NCBI GenBank assembly: GCA_963720765.1
Contig: CAVRGS010000004.1
Coordinates: 62,001 to 126,000, forward strand
Reading direction: 5' to 3'
Source: DASUAS01 sp963720765
GTDB lineage: Bacteria > Actinomycetota > Acidimicrobiia > IMCC26256 > DASPTH01
Length of the DNA stretch: 64,000 nucleotides
This document shows, in pieces, positions 1-8,309 of this stretch (positions are counted from its first letter, which is position 1; each line of letters begins with the position of its first letter). The notes below the pieces were generated by a model, which made no database searches, was not told where the DNA came from, and saw only the letters and a list, made by a program, of their open reading frames with translations. The translations under genes and the position numbers were made by a program.

Positions 1-466
1 GTTGGCGAGTCCGTAGCCGCCCCACAGCAGCGAGAGCCGTCGGAAGCAGCGGTGGACCGACGGCCGGGTCGACACCTCGGGAGGCAGCTCGGCGAAGTCG
101 GCGGCGAAACGACGCACGAGCGGTCGGTCCAGCACCACCGACGCGAGGAACGCGATCGCGAGCGCGACCCCGCCGATGGTCGGTTGCACGAAGTAGAGGA
201 AGGTGCTGTCGGCCGCGAACGCGATCACCGATCGCAGGAGCAGCGTCGCCAGCGCGAGCACCATCATCCCGGGCACGCGCTTCCCGCGCGCCGATCGCCA
301 CGACACCGCGGCGAGCGCCCAACCGAGCGGCGCGCCCATCGCGAGCCGCGGGCCGAACCCGTTCGACGTGAGCAGGTACAACGCCGCGGGGACGACCGCG
401 GCTTCGAGCGCCTGCGGGAGCGCGGCGACGCGCCAGCTGACGCAACGACGGGACCGCGAACGACAT
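1..466 (-). pseudogene. VC0807-type integral membrane protein, partial and frame-disrupted
   Basis: The minus strand encodes the end of a hydrophobic protein that leaves the window on the left, so the C-terminus is missing. The frame through positions 1-435 reads like the VC0807 family, with several membrane segments, a PTIGG-containing stretch and an arginine-rich segment before the last helix. That frame has no start codon. An ATG at 466 in a neighbouring frame gives MSFAVPSLRQLA and joins it if one base near 435-447 is dropped. The family has no established biochemical role. The disruption resembles others in this window and may be an assembly error. BldC lies upstream on the same strand. 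Confidence 0.5.
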
Positions 467-605
467 GCCGACGACGGTACGGACGCGTGTGGTCCACTCC
501 CATCCGGCGTCCCGGTGTCTCCGGTGTGGGGCTCACCCGAACGCGTGCGTCGTGCTCAGGACGCAGTGATCGCGAAGGCGCTCGAGCCGTGAAGCCCGAG
601 CGCCG

Positions 606-815
606 TCACTCGACCTCGTTGGCCTCGTCGACCTGCTCGAGGAACTTCCGGATCTCGGACGCCTTGAAGCGCCGGTGACCACCGAGGGTGCGGATGGCCG
701 AGATCTTGCCGGCGCGAGCCCACCGGGTGACCGTCTTGGGGTTCACCCGGAACATGGCGGCGACTTCGGACGGAGTGAGCAGCTGTTCCGGCTCGGGAGC
801 GGGGTTCTGGGGCAT
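606..815 (-). CDS. bldC: BldC-type MerR-like DNA-binding regulator
   Basis: A 69-residue protein made almost wholly of one MerR/excisionase-type winged helix-turn-helix: LLTPSEVAAMFRVNPKTVTR, then the recognition and wing segment IRTLGGHRRF. This matches BldC, the small developmental regulator of Streptomyces and other actinobacteria, in length and motif. BldC binds direct repeats cooperatively and has no effector domain. I chose the ATG at 815 (MPQNPAPEPE) because it gives the usual family length; the frame is open to 890 but the extra residues look non-coding. The gene follows purM after 111 bases and may have its own promoter. Confidence 0.88.
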   Translation of the reverse strand: MPQNPAPEPEQLLTPSEVAAMFRVNPKTVTRWARAGKISAIRTLGGHRRFKASEIRKFLEQVDEANEVE

Positions 816-926
816 GGGGTCCTCGCAGTCGTTCGGATCCTCACCGGGGGGCGCCGGGGGATCGGTCCCGAATGCCCAGAGTAGCAGCATCCGTGCACAT
901 TCGCACCGGACGCAGTGCTCCCGGAA

Positions 927-1991
927 TCACTTACGGCTGATACTTACCCGACCGCGGCCTTCTGACACCTCTCCGACGATCCACGCTTCCTGACCAGCGG
1001 CGCGCACTGCGTCGAGGGTAGCGAAGCGGTCCTCAGCGGCGACGAGTGCCACCATCCCGATGCCCAGGTTGAAGACGTGGATCATCTCGTCGTCGGCGAC
1101 GTCGCCCGCGGACTGGATCTCGGCGAAGATCCGGGGTTCGTCCCACTCGCCCCGCCACACGACCGCGTCGGCGTGGGCCGGCAGGATCCGGGCGATGTTG
1201 TCGGGCAGCCCGCCGCCGGTCACGTGGGCGAAGGCGTGCACGTCGACCTTCTCACGGAGCTTCCGCATGGCGGGGGCGTAGATCACGCTGGGCCGGATGA
1301 GCTCGTCGGCGAGGGTGTGGTGCGCGCCCGTCCACGCGGGATCGTCGAGCCGGCGGCCGGCGCGATCGAGGAGCGCGCGGCGGGCGAGTGAGTAGCCGTT
1401 GCAGCGGAGACCGGGACTGGCGAAGCCGACCATCACGTCGCCGGGCTTCACGTTGCTCGGCAGCACGCGTCCGCGCTCGACGACCCCGACGGCGAAGCCG
1501 ACGAGATCGAACTCGCCGGGCTCCATGATGTCGGGGTGCTCGGACATCTCACCGCCGAGCAACGCGCACCCCGCCTGCACGCAGCCGTGCGCGACACCGC
1601 CGACGATGTCGTCGACGATCTCGGGAACGAGCTTGCCGATCGAGATGTAGTCGAGGAAGAACAGCGGTTCCGCGCCCTGCACCGCGATGTCGTCGACCGA
1701 CATCGCGACGAGGTCGATGCCGATCGTGTCGTAGCGACCGGTGAGGCGGGCGATCATCGACTTGGTGCCGACACCGTCGGTCGACGAGACGAGCAGTGGG
1801 TGCTCGAAGCGCTTGGGCTCGAACTCGAACAGCCCACCGAAGCCGCCGATGTCACCGACCACCTCGGGGCGGAACGTCGAGCGCACGTGCGCCTTGATCA
1901 GCTCGACGGCCTTCTCGCCGGCGGCGATGTCGACCCCCGCACCCGCGTAGGTGAGCGGCTGGGAGTCGTCGTGCTCGTCGCTCGGGGTCAT
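927..1991 (-). CDS. purM: Phosphoribosylformylglycinamidine cyclo-ligase (AIR synthetase)
   Basis: PurM converts FGAM and ATP to AIR, the fifth step of de novo purine synthesis, in the cytoplasm. The 354-residue product has the family landmarks: YAGAGVDIAAGEKAV at the N-terminus, STDGVGTKSMIA, a DDIAVQGAEPLFFLDY block and GGEMSEHPD. The frame is open far upstream, but the ATG at 1991 (MTPSDEHDD) gives normal length and overlaps the purF stop by four bases (ATGA), a usual sign of translational coupling. It is the last purine gene of this block, followed by bldC. Confidence 0.95.
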   Translation of the reverse strand: MTPSDEHDDSQPLTYAGAGVDIAAGEKAVELIKAHVRSTFRPEVVGDIGGFGGLFEFEPKRFEHPLLVSSTDGVGTKSMIARLTGRYDTIGIDLVAMSVDDIAVQGAEPLFFLDYISIGKLVPEIVDDIVGGVAHGCVQAGCALLGGEMSEHPDIMEPGEFDLVGFAVGVVERGRVLPSNVKPGDVMVGFASPGLRCNGYSLARRALLDRAGRRLDDPAWTGAHHTLADELIRPSVIYAPAMRKLREKVDVHAFAHVTGGGLPDNIARILPAHADAVVWRGEWDEPRIFAEIQSAGDVADDEMIHVFNLGIGMVALVAAEDRFATLDAVRAAGQEAWIVGEVSEGRGRVSISRK

Positions 1992-3478
1992 CGCGTCGCG
2001 GGATCGACGTCGTCGAACGCGGCGTCGTCGAAGCCGTCGTCTTCGAGCGCGAGCTTCGAGTCGTTGAGCGGGACGGGGACCGGGTAGTTCCCCGACAGGC
2101 ACGCGGTGCAGAACGAGTTGGCCGACGCGCCGGTGGCGGTGGTGAGGCGGTCGAGCTCGAGGTACGCCAGCGAATCGACGCCCAGGTAGTCGCGGATCTC
2201 GCCGACCGACATGTCGGCCGCAAGGAGGTCGGAGCGGCTGCCGGTGTCCATGCCGTAGAAGCACGGCCACCTGTACGGCGGCGACGACACCCGGAAGTGC
2301 ACCTCGGCCGCACCGGCTTCTCGCAGCATCTGCACGACCTGACGCGTCGTGGTGCCACGCACGATGGAGTCGTCGACGACGACCAGCTTCTTGCCGCGGA
2401 TGTTCTCGGGGAGCGGGTTGAGCTTGAGCCGCACGCTGTTGCCGCGCTGCTTCTGGTTGGGCTGGATGAAGGTACGACCGACGTAGCGGTTCTTCACCAG
2501 GCCGTCGCCGTAGGGGATGCCCGACGTGCGCGCGTAGCCCTGCGCGGCAGGGATGCCCGACTCCGGGACCGGCATCACCATGTCGGCGTCGACCATCGCC
2601 TGACGCGCGAGCTCTTCGCCCATGCGTTGGCGCGCGGCGTGCACGCTCTTGCCGTAGAGGTTGGTGTCGGGGCGGGCGAAGTACACGAACTCGAAGAGGC
2701 AGAGCTTGGGGTCGGCCTCGGCGAAGCGCTGCGTGTGCACGCCTGACGCGTCGATCATGAGCATCTCGCCCGGTTCGACCTCACGGACGAAGTGCGCGCC
2801 CACGATGTCGAGCGCGGCGGTCTCGCTGGCGAGCACCCATCCGCCTTCGACGCGTCCGAGCACGAGCGGCCAGAAGCCGTGCGGGTCGCGCACGCCGATG
2901 AGGTGGGCTTCGTCCATCATCACGAACGAGAACCCGCCCTGCAGGGTGGGCAGCACCTGCAGCAGCGCCTGCTCGAGGTCGCGGCCGTCGGACCGCGCGT
3001 TGGTGTCGTACTCGTGCGCGATGAGCTCGCCCACGAGCGCGGAGTCGGTGGTGGAGTCGAGGCCGACGTCGGCGTCGCCGGGCGCGAGGCCGGGGAGCAT
3101 GCCGAGGCGCTCGGCCAGGTCGAGCGTGTTGGTGAGGTTGCCGTTGTGCCCGAGCGCGAAGCCGGCGTCGGCCACCGATCGATAGACGGGCTGGGCGTTG
3201 CGCCAGCTGCTCGACCCGGTGGTGCTGTAGCGCACGTGGCCGATGGCGAGGTGGCCCTCGAGCGGCGCGATGCGTCGCTCGTCGAACACCTGGGTGACGA
3301 GGCCCATGTCCTTCGACACGGTGATGGTCTGGCCGTCGCTCACCGCGATGCCGGCCGACTCCTGGCCCCGGTGCTGCAGCGCGTAGAGGCCGAGATAGGT
3401 GAGATGGGCGACGTCCTGACCGGGCGCGTACACGCCGAACACGCCGCAGGCGTGGCCGATCGAGGCGTCGTTCACCAC
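1988..3478 (-). CDS. purF: Amidophosphoribosyltransferase
   Basis: PurF commits PRPP and glutamine to purine synthesis by making phosphoribosylamine. The 496-residue product begins with a short propeptide ahead of Cys11 (HACGVFGVY), which becomes the N-terminal nucleophile of the glutaminase domain after processing. The C-terminal phosphoribosyltransferase domain shows the PRPP loop VVVDDSIVRGTT. Extra cysteines late in the protein (CLSGNYP) fit the Fe-S cluster-containing class. It overlaps purM by four bases. It is separated from purL by 111 bases that hold a hairpin repeat, so purF-purM may be transcribed partly apart from purL. Confidence 0.96.
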   Translation of the reverse strand: MVNDASIGHACGVFGVYAPGQDVAHLTYLGLYALQHRGQESAGIAVSDGQTITVSKDMGLVTQVFDERRIAPLEGHLAIGHVRYSTTGSSSWRNAQPVYRSVADAGFALGHNGNLTNTLDLAERLGMLPGLAPGDADVGLDSTTDSALVGELIAHEYDTNARSDGRDLEQALLQVLPTLQGGFSFVMMDEAHLIGVRDPHGFWPLVLGRVEGGWVLASETAALDIVGAHFVREVEPGEMLMIDASGVHTQRFAEADPKLCLFEFVYFARPDTNLYGKSVHAARQRMGEELARQAMVDADMVMPVPESGIPAAQGYARTSGIPYGDGLVKNRYVGRTFIQPNQKQRGNSVRLKLNPLPENIRGKKLVVVDDSIVRGTTTRQVVQMLREAGAAEVHFRVSSPPYRWPCFYGMDTGSRSDLLAADMSVGEIRDYLGVDSLAYLELDRLTTATGASANSFCTACLSGNYPVPVPLNDSKLALEDDGFDDAAFDDVDPATR

Positions 3479-3533
3479 TTCATCCTCCCATACACGGCGT
3501 GTCCAACCCCGACCCCGCCCCCAACCTTCCGAA

Positions 3534-3577
3534 CATCTCGGAGTTCGGTGTGAGATGACGCCTCCAAGTCCGAGATG
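3534..3577. repeat. 44-bp interrupted inverted repeat, copy A
   Basis: The arms CATCTCGGA and TCCGAGATG enclose a degenerate inner stem. A second copy with the same length and outer arms lies at 12633-12676. Both copies sit in spacers between minus-strand genes and close to the stop codon of the downstream gene. The flank CTCGCC follows here; TTCGCC follows copy B. No T-run is present, so it looks more like a REP-type dispersed hairpin than a standard intrinsic terminator. Confidence 0.6.
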
Positions 3578-3589
3578 CTCGCCGTGGGG

Positions 3590-5914
3590 TCACGAGGACT
3601 GGGGGACGTCGGCGCCGAGGGCGCTGGGCAGGGCGTCGCGCCAGGCGCGGGTGGCGACGGCGAGGTCGACGGCGAAGTCGGTTCCCGCCGGGGTGGTGGC
3701 CACGAGACGGTCGCCGCCCGCGGTGCCGAGGAGCTGCGCAGGGACCCCGGCGGTGCGGGCCCGGTTGACCAGGGCGTCGGCGGTGGCCGGGTCGACCGCC
3801 ACGACGACCCGCGACGTCGACTCGGAGAACCACGCCAGGGCGGGGACGAGCTCGCTGACCAGCGACACGTCGAAGCCGCACCCACCGGCGACGGCCATCT
3901 CGGCCAGCGCGACCGCGAGCCCTCCGTCGGACACGTCGTGCACACCGCGCACTTCGCGCGCCACGACGATCTCGCGCACGAAGTCGTGCAGCGAGGCCGC
4001 GACCTCGAGATCGGCCGCCGGTGGGAACCCGCCGCGCAGCCCGTGCGCCGTCGCCCACTCGGACCCGCCGAGCTCGCCTTCGGTGTGACCGAGCAGCACG
4101 ACGGCATCGCCGTCGTGCACCTCGGGACCCGGCGGCACGCTCGCGAGGTCGTCGATCAGCCCGACGACACCGACGACCGGCGTCGGGTCGATGTCGCGCC
4201 CGCGCGACTCGTTGTAGAAGCTGACGTTGCCGCCGACGACGGGGATCCCCAGGGCGCGGCAGGCGTCGGCCATGCCGTCGACGACCTCGGAGAACTCCCA
4301 CATCACCTCAGGGTGTTCGGGGTTGCCGAAGTTGAGGCAGTTGACGAGCGCCTTCGGCACCGCGCCGACGCACGCGAGGTTGCGCGCCGCTTCGATCACG
4401 ACGAGACGCGCCCCCGCGTGCGGATCGAGCGCGCAGAAGCGAGCCTTGCCGTCGGTGGTGAGCGCGAGACCGCGAGCCGTGCCCTTCAACCGCAGCACCG
4501 ACGCGTCACCACCCGGCTTCACCACGGTGTTGAGGAAGAGCTGGTGGTCGTACTGCCGGTACACCCACGACTTGTCGGCGATGGTCGGCGAGGCGAGGAG
4601 GGCCAGCAGCTCGTCGGCCAGGTCGGTGCCGTCGGGGAAGCGCTGCGCCAGCACCGGTGCGGGATCGTCGGCGTGCACTGCGGCCCGATCGGCGGGCGGG
4701 GTGCGGGGCCGGTCGTACACCGGGCCGTCGCCGAGGCTCTCCACCGGCACGTCGGCCACCAACGGTGCGTCGGACGACACCACTGGCAGGTCGTCGCCGC
4801 GGGGCACGGGCGGGTTCTCACCCGGCACGCCGACCGCGTCGAACAGCCCGTCGTAGACGCGGAAGCGGGCGGTGTCGGTGACGCGCCCGATGACCGACGC
4901 CCGGATCTCCCACCGTCGGCACAGGTCGAGCACGGCTCGGAGGTTCTCGGGCGTGACGATCGCCAGCATGCGCTCCTGGCTCTCCGACGTCATCACCTCG
5001 ACGCCGTTCATGCCCGGCTCGCGCTTGGGCATGCGGGCGAGATCCACGTCCATGCCCGCGCCGGTCTTCGCCGCGGTCTCCGACGCCGCGCACGAGATGC
5101 CGGCCGCGCCGAGATCCTGCACGCCGATCGCGAGGCCGGCGTCGAGGAGCTCGAGGCAGGCTTCGATGAGTCGCTTCTCTTCATAGGGGTCGCCGACCTG
5201 CACCGATGGTCGCTTCGCTTCGTCACCGTCGGAGAAGCCCGCCGACGCGAGGACGCTGGCGCCCCCGATGCCGTCGCGCCCGGTGGCGGAGCCGAGCAAC
5301 ACCGCGACGTTGCCCACGCCCTCCGCCTTCGCCAGCACGAGGCGTTCGACCGGGAGCACCCCGAGGCAGAGCACGTTGACGAGCGGGTTGTCGCGGTAGC
5401 AGTCGTCGAACACGACCTCGCCACCGATGGTGGGGACGCCGACCGCGTTGCCGTAGCCGCTGATGCCGGCGACGACACCCTCGACGAGGTAGCGCGTGCG
5501 CGCGTCGTCGAGCGGTCCGAACCGCAGCGGATCCATCAAGGCGATCGGACGCGCGCCCATCGAGAAGACGTCGCGGATGATGCCGCCGACCCCGGTGGCC
5601 GCGCCCTGATAGGGCTCGACCGCGGACGGGTGGTTGTGGCTCTCGATGCGGATCGCCACCGCAAGGCCGTCGCCGACGTCGATGACGCCCGCGCCTTCAC
5701 CCGGACCCACCAGCACCCACGGCGCCTCGGTGGGGAAGCGCCCGAGGTGGCGCTTCGACGACTTGTAGGAGCAGTGCTCCGACCACATCACCGCGTACAT
5801 CGCGAGCTCGAGCTCGGTCGGGTCCCGGCCGAGCAGGTCGACGATGGCGGCGAGCTCGTCGTCGGTGAGGCCCAGCTCACGATGGAGGGCGGCCCGGTGC
5901 AGCGGTTCAGTCAT
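3590..5914 (-). CDS. purL: Phosphoribosylformylglycinamidine synthase, PurL subunit
   Basis: PurL is the ATP-dependent synthetase subunit that makes FGAM from FGAR using ammonia from PurQ, with PurS as bridge. At 774 residues it is the small PurL type that needs separate PurS and PurQ, both present upstream. Visible motifs include WSEHCSYKSSK near the N-terminus, ESHNHPSAVEPYQGAATGVG (phosphate and metal binding) and two AIRS-like halves. The ATG at 5914 (MTEPLHRA) matches the family N-terminus; the frame continues to 6022 without likeness to PurL. It is separated from purQ by a gene on the opposite strand. Confidence 0.95.
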   Translation of the reverse strand: MTEPLHRAALHRELGLTDDELAAIVDLLGRDPTELELAMYAVMWSEHCSYKSSKRHLGRFPTEAPWVLVGPGEGAGVIDVGDGLAVAIRIESHNHPSAVEPYQGAATGVGGIIRDVFSMGARPIALMDPLRFGPLDDARTRYLVEGVVAGISGYGNAVGVPTIGGEVVFDDCYRDNPLVNVLCLGVLPVERLVLAKAEGVGNVAVLLGSATGRDGIGGASVLASAGFSDGDEAKRPSVQVGDPYEEKRLIEACLELLDAGLAIGVQDLGAAGISCAASETAAKTGAGMDVDLARMPKREPGMNGVEVMTSESQERMLAIVTPENLRAVLDLCRRWEIRASVIGRVTDTARFRVYDGLFDAVGVPGENPPVPRGDDLPVVSSDAPLVADVPVESLGDGPVYDRPRTPPADRAAVHADDPAPVLAQRFPDGTDLADELLALLASPTIADKSWVYRQYDHQLFLNTVVKPGGDASVLRLKGTARGLALTTDGKARFCALDPHAGARLVVIEAARNLACVGAVPKALVNCLNFGNPEHPEVMWEFSEVVDGMADACRALGIPVVGGNVSFYNESRGRDIDPTPVVGVVGLIDDLASVPPGPEVHDGDAVVLLGHTEGELGGSEWATAHGLRGGFPPAADLEVAASLHDFVREIVVAREVRGVHDVSDGGLAVALAEMAVAGGCGFDVSLVSELVPALAWFSESTSRVVVAVDPATADALVNRARTAGVPAQLLGTAGGDRLVATTPAGTDFAVDLAVATRAWRDALPSALGADVPQSS

Positions 5915-6055
5915 GGCAGCGGCCGCATCGTAGTCACATGGCCCTTTCCCGAAAGTTGGTGGGGTCCGGCGCATTGGGTAATGAGAAAAAAGCTTCCGAA
6001 TGGTAGAAACCAATGAACCCATTCAGCGCAGAGTGAAAGACAGGGGTTGATCGAC

Positions 6056-6466
6056 ATGGCCAAGACGGCAAAGCGGACGATGACCGCGCAGCACAAGGCG
6101 GCACTCGCCGAAGGACGATCCGAGGGGCGCGCGGTCAAGAATTACCTCGAAGCACTGCAGCAGAACCGCCCCAAGCGGGGACGTCGACGCACCCCGGATT
6201 CCATCAAGAAGCGACTGACCGCAATCGACTCGTCGTACGGCGCCGTCTCCGCGCTCCAGCAGCTGCAACTCGCGCAGGAGCGCATGGACCTGCAACGCGA
6301 GCTCGAGGCCATGGGCAACAAGGTCGACCTCACGGCACTCGAATCCGACTTCGTGAAGACCGCGTCGAAGTACGCGCAGCGCAAAGGCATCTCCTACGCC
6401 GCCTGGCGTGAGCTCGGGGTGCCGGCCGACGTGCTCAAGAAGGCCGGAATCTCCCGAGCCTCGTAG
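6056..6466 (+). CDS. Conserved basic coiled-coil hypothetical protein
   Basis: A 136-residue protein starting MAKTAKRTMTAQHKAALAEG. It has a basic stretch near residues 40-47 (PKRGRRRTP), a helical region rich in Gln, Glu and Leu around residues 65-95 and a C-terminal segment GISYAAWRELGVPADVLKKA. I recall similar proteins in other actinobacteria but no function is known to me. The basic character could suit nucleic acid binding; this is inference. A TTG at 6047 is also in frame, but the ATG at 6056 fits better with an AGGGG about ten bases upstream. It stands alone on the plus strand between purL and purQ. Confidence 0.75.
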   Translation: MAKTAKRTMTAQHKAALAEGRSEGRAVKNYLEALQQNRPKRGRRRTPDSIKKRLTAIDSSYGAVSALQQLQLAQERMDLQRELEAMGNKVDLTALESDFVKTASKYAQRKGISYAAWRELGVPADVLKKAGISRAS

Positions 6467-6493
6467 GTGTCCCGCTCACGTCCGGCGCACGAT

Positions 6494-7171
6494 TCATGCC
6501 GCGGCGCGTCGGGCCGCGGCGAGGAGCGACTGCATCAACACCACGCCGTCGGTGCTGCCCAACAGGGCATTCGAGGCCCTCTCGGGGTGGGGCATCAGCC
6601 CGACGACATTGCCGGCTTCGTTGCTGATGCCGGCGATGTCGTCGAGGCTTCCGTTGGGATTGTCGACGTAGCGCACGACGATGCGGTCGTCGTCGTGGAG
6701 CGCGCGCAGCGTGTCGGCATCGCACACGTAGTTGCCCTCGAAGTGGTTGATCGGGATGCGGAGGCGCGCGCCGACCTCGGCCTGGTGGGTGAGCACCGAA
6801 CGGGTGCTGACCACCTCGAGCTCCGCCGTGTCGCACACGAAGGTGAGACCGGCGTTCTTCTGCAGCGCGCCCGGGAGCAGACCCGCCTCCGTGAGCACCT
6901 GGAAGCCGTTGCAGATACCGACGACCGGACCGCCGGCGGCGGCGTGCTCGCTCACTGCGTCCATCACCGGCGAGAAGCGGGCGATGGCGCCGGTGCGCAG
7001 GTAGTCGCCGTGGGCGAAGCCGCCCGGCACCACGACCGCGTCGACGTCGCGCACGCTGCGGTCGCCGTGCCACAACAGCACTGCGTCGCCGCCGAGCTCT
7101 TCGACCACCCAGGCGACGTCGAGCTCGCAGTTGGTGCCGGGAAAGACGACGATGCCGATCCTGGTCGTCAC
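6494..7171 (-). CDS. purQ: Phosphoribosylformylglycinamidine synthase, PurQ glutaminase subunit
   Basis: PurQ hydrolyses glutamine and passes ammonia to PurL. The 225-residue class I glutamine amidotransferase starts TRIGIVVFPGTNCELD and carries the nucleophile Cys in VVGICNGFQVL and the His-Glu pair in MPHPER. The GTG at 7171 overlaps the purS stop (GTGA), so I chose it over the longer open frame to 7240. The gene ends the purB-C-S-Q block; purL follows only after a plus-strand gene. Confidence 0.95.
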   Translation of the reverse strand: MTTRIGIVVFPGTNCELDVAWVVEELGGDAVLLWHGDRSVRDVDAVVVPGGFAHGDYLRTGAIARFSPVMDAVSEHAAAGGPVVGICNGFQVLTEAGLLPGALQKNAGLTFVCDTAELEVVSTRSVLTHQAEVGARLRIPINHFEGNYVCDADTLRALHDDDRIVVRYVDNPNGSLDDIAGISNEAGNVVGLMPHPERASNALLGSTDGVVLMQSLLAAARRAAA

Positions 7172-7428
7172 GCGGTCACGGCCTCGCTGATCTCCAGGGT
7201 GTAGCGCTCGATCACCGGGTTGGCGAGCAGGCGCTGGCACATGTCGTCGACCTGTGTGCGCGCCGCTTCGGGCGAGTCGGCCTCGAGCTCCAGCCGGATG
7301 GTCTTCGCGATCGAGATCGCGCTCACGTTGCTGTACCCGAGCGCGGGGAGCGCACGCTCCACGGTTGCACCCTGCGGGTCGAGCACGCCGGGCACGTGGG
7401 TGATGTCGATCCTGACCGCGTACTTCAT
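7168..7428 (-). CDS. purS: Phosphoribosylformylglycinamidine synthase, PurS subunit
   Basis: PurS is the small subunit that holds PurQ and PurL together in the FGAM synthetase complex. The product has 86 residues, the usual length, beginning MKYAVRIDITHVPGVLDPQG with the family segment TVERALPALGY and ending in a helix-strand tail. Its ATG at 7428 overlaps the purC stop (ATGA) and its own stop overlaps the purQ start, so purC, purS and purQ are probably translationally coupled. Confidence 0.94.
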   Translation of the reverse strand: MKYAVRIDITHVPGVLDPQGATVERALPALGYSNVSAISIAKTIRLELEADSPEAARTQVDDMCQRLLANPVIERYTLEISEAVTA

Positions 7429-8309
7429 TCGTCGTCTCCGTACCAGGTGTCGAAGCTGCGCCCGCTCACCTGCTCGTAGGCCTCCACGTAGCGCGCCCGC
7501 GTGCCGTCGATGACACTGCCCGGCATGCGCGGCACGGGGGGCCGCATGTCCCACCCGATCGAGAGGTAGTGGTCGCGCACGTACTGCTTGTCGAACGACG
7601 GCGGTGACGTGCCCACTTCGTGATCGTCGGCGCTCCAGTAGCGCGACGAGTCGGGCGTCATCATCTCGTCGATGACGATCAGATGACCGTCGATCTCGCC
7701 GAACTCGAGCTTGGTGTCGGCGAGGATCAACCCGTGACGGGCGGCGAGCTCGGCGCCGAACGAGTAGATCGCGAGGGTGAGGTCGCGCAGCTCCTCGAAG
7801 CGCTCGCCGCCGACCAACGCGGCGGCGCCGGCGTCGTCGAGCGGGAGGTCGTGGCCTTCGTCGGCCTTGGTGGTGGGCGTGAAGATCGGCTCCGGCAAGC
7901 GCTCGGCCTGGCGCAGGCCGGCGGGCAGCGTGCGCCCCATCACCGTGCCCGTCTCCTGGTAGTCGCTCCACGCGGCGCCGAAGAGGTAGCCGCGAGCGAC
8001 GCACTCGAGCCGCACCGGCCGGGCCGCCTTCACCAGCATCGCCCGGCCCGCGACCTCGGCCCCCGCGGTCTCGGGGAAGTCGGTGGGATCGGACGACACG
8101 AGGTGGTTGGGCGCGAGGTGCGCGGTCTGCTCGAACCAGAACGTCGACAGCGCGGTGAGCACGCGGCCCTTGTCGGGGATGAGATCGGGGAGGACCACGT
8201 CGAACACCGACACGCGGTCGGACGCCACGACGAGCATGCGGTCGTGATCCACCTCGTAGAGCTCGCGGACCTTGCCGCTGTAGTGGTGCGGCAGCGAGAG
8301 CTTGCTCAC
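7425..8309 (-). CDS. purC: SAICAR synthetase
   Basis: PurC joins CAIR and aspartate using ATP to give SAICAR. The 294-residue protein shows SGKVRELYEV near the start, the family block ASDRVSVFDVVLPDLIPDKG, and later LILADTKLEFG and DEMMTPDSSRYW. The GTG at 8309 (VSKLSLPHHYSGKV) overlaps the purB stop by four bases and matches the family N-terminus; the open frame extends much further upstream antisense-like and is not real. There is no purE or purK in this window, so the substrate must come from a locus elsewhere. Confidence 0.95.
   Translation of the reverse strand: MSKLSLPHHYSGKVRELYEVDHDRMLVVASDRVSVFDVVLPDLIPDKGRVLTALSTFWFEQTAHLAPNHLVSSDPTDFPETAGAEVAGRAMLVKAARPVRLECVARGYLFGAAWSDYQETGTVMGRTLPAGLRQAERLPEPIFTPTTKADEGHDLPLDDAGAAALVGGERFEELRDLTLAIYSFGAELAARHGLILADTKLEFGEIDGHLIVIDEMMTPDSSRYWSADDHEVGTSPPSFDKQYVRDHYLSIGWDMRPPVPRMPGSVIDGTRARYVEAYEQVSGRSFDTWYGDDE

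Noticed and set aside
264..536. 90-codon minus-strand ORF
   Set aside because: Arg/Ser/Pro-rich shadow of the hydrophobic VC0807-type frame.
3575..6016. 813-codon plus-strand open frame opposite purL
   Set aside because: It is the antisense of purL; composition is His/Arg/Val-rich with no family features. High-GC coding strands leave long open frames on the other strand.
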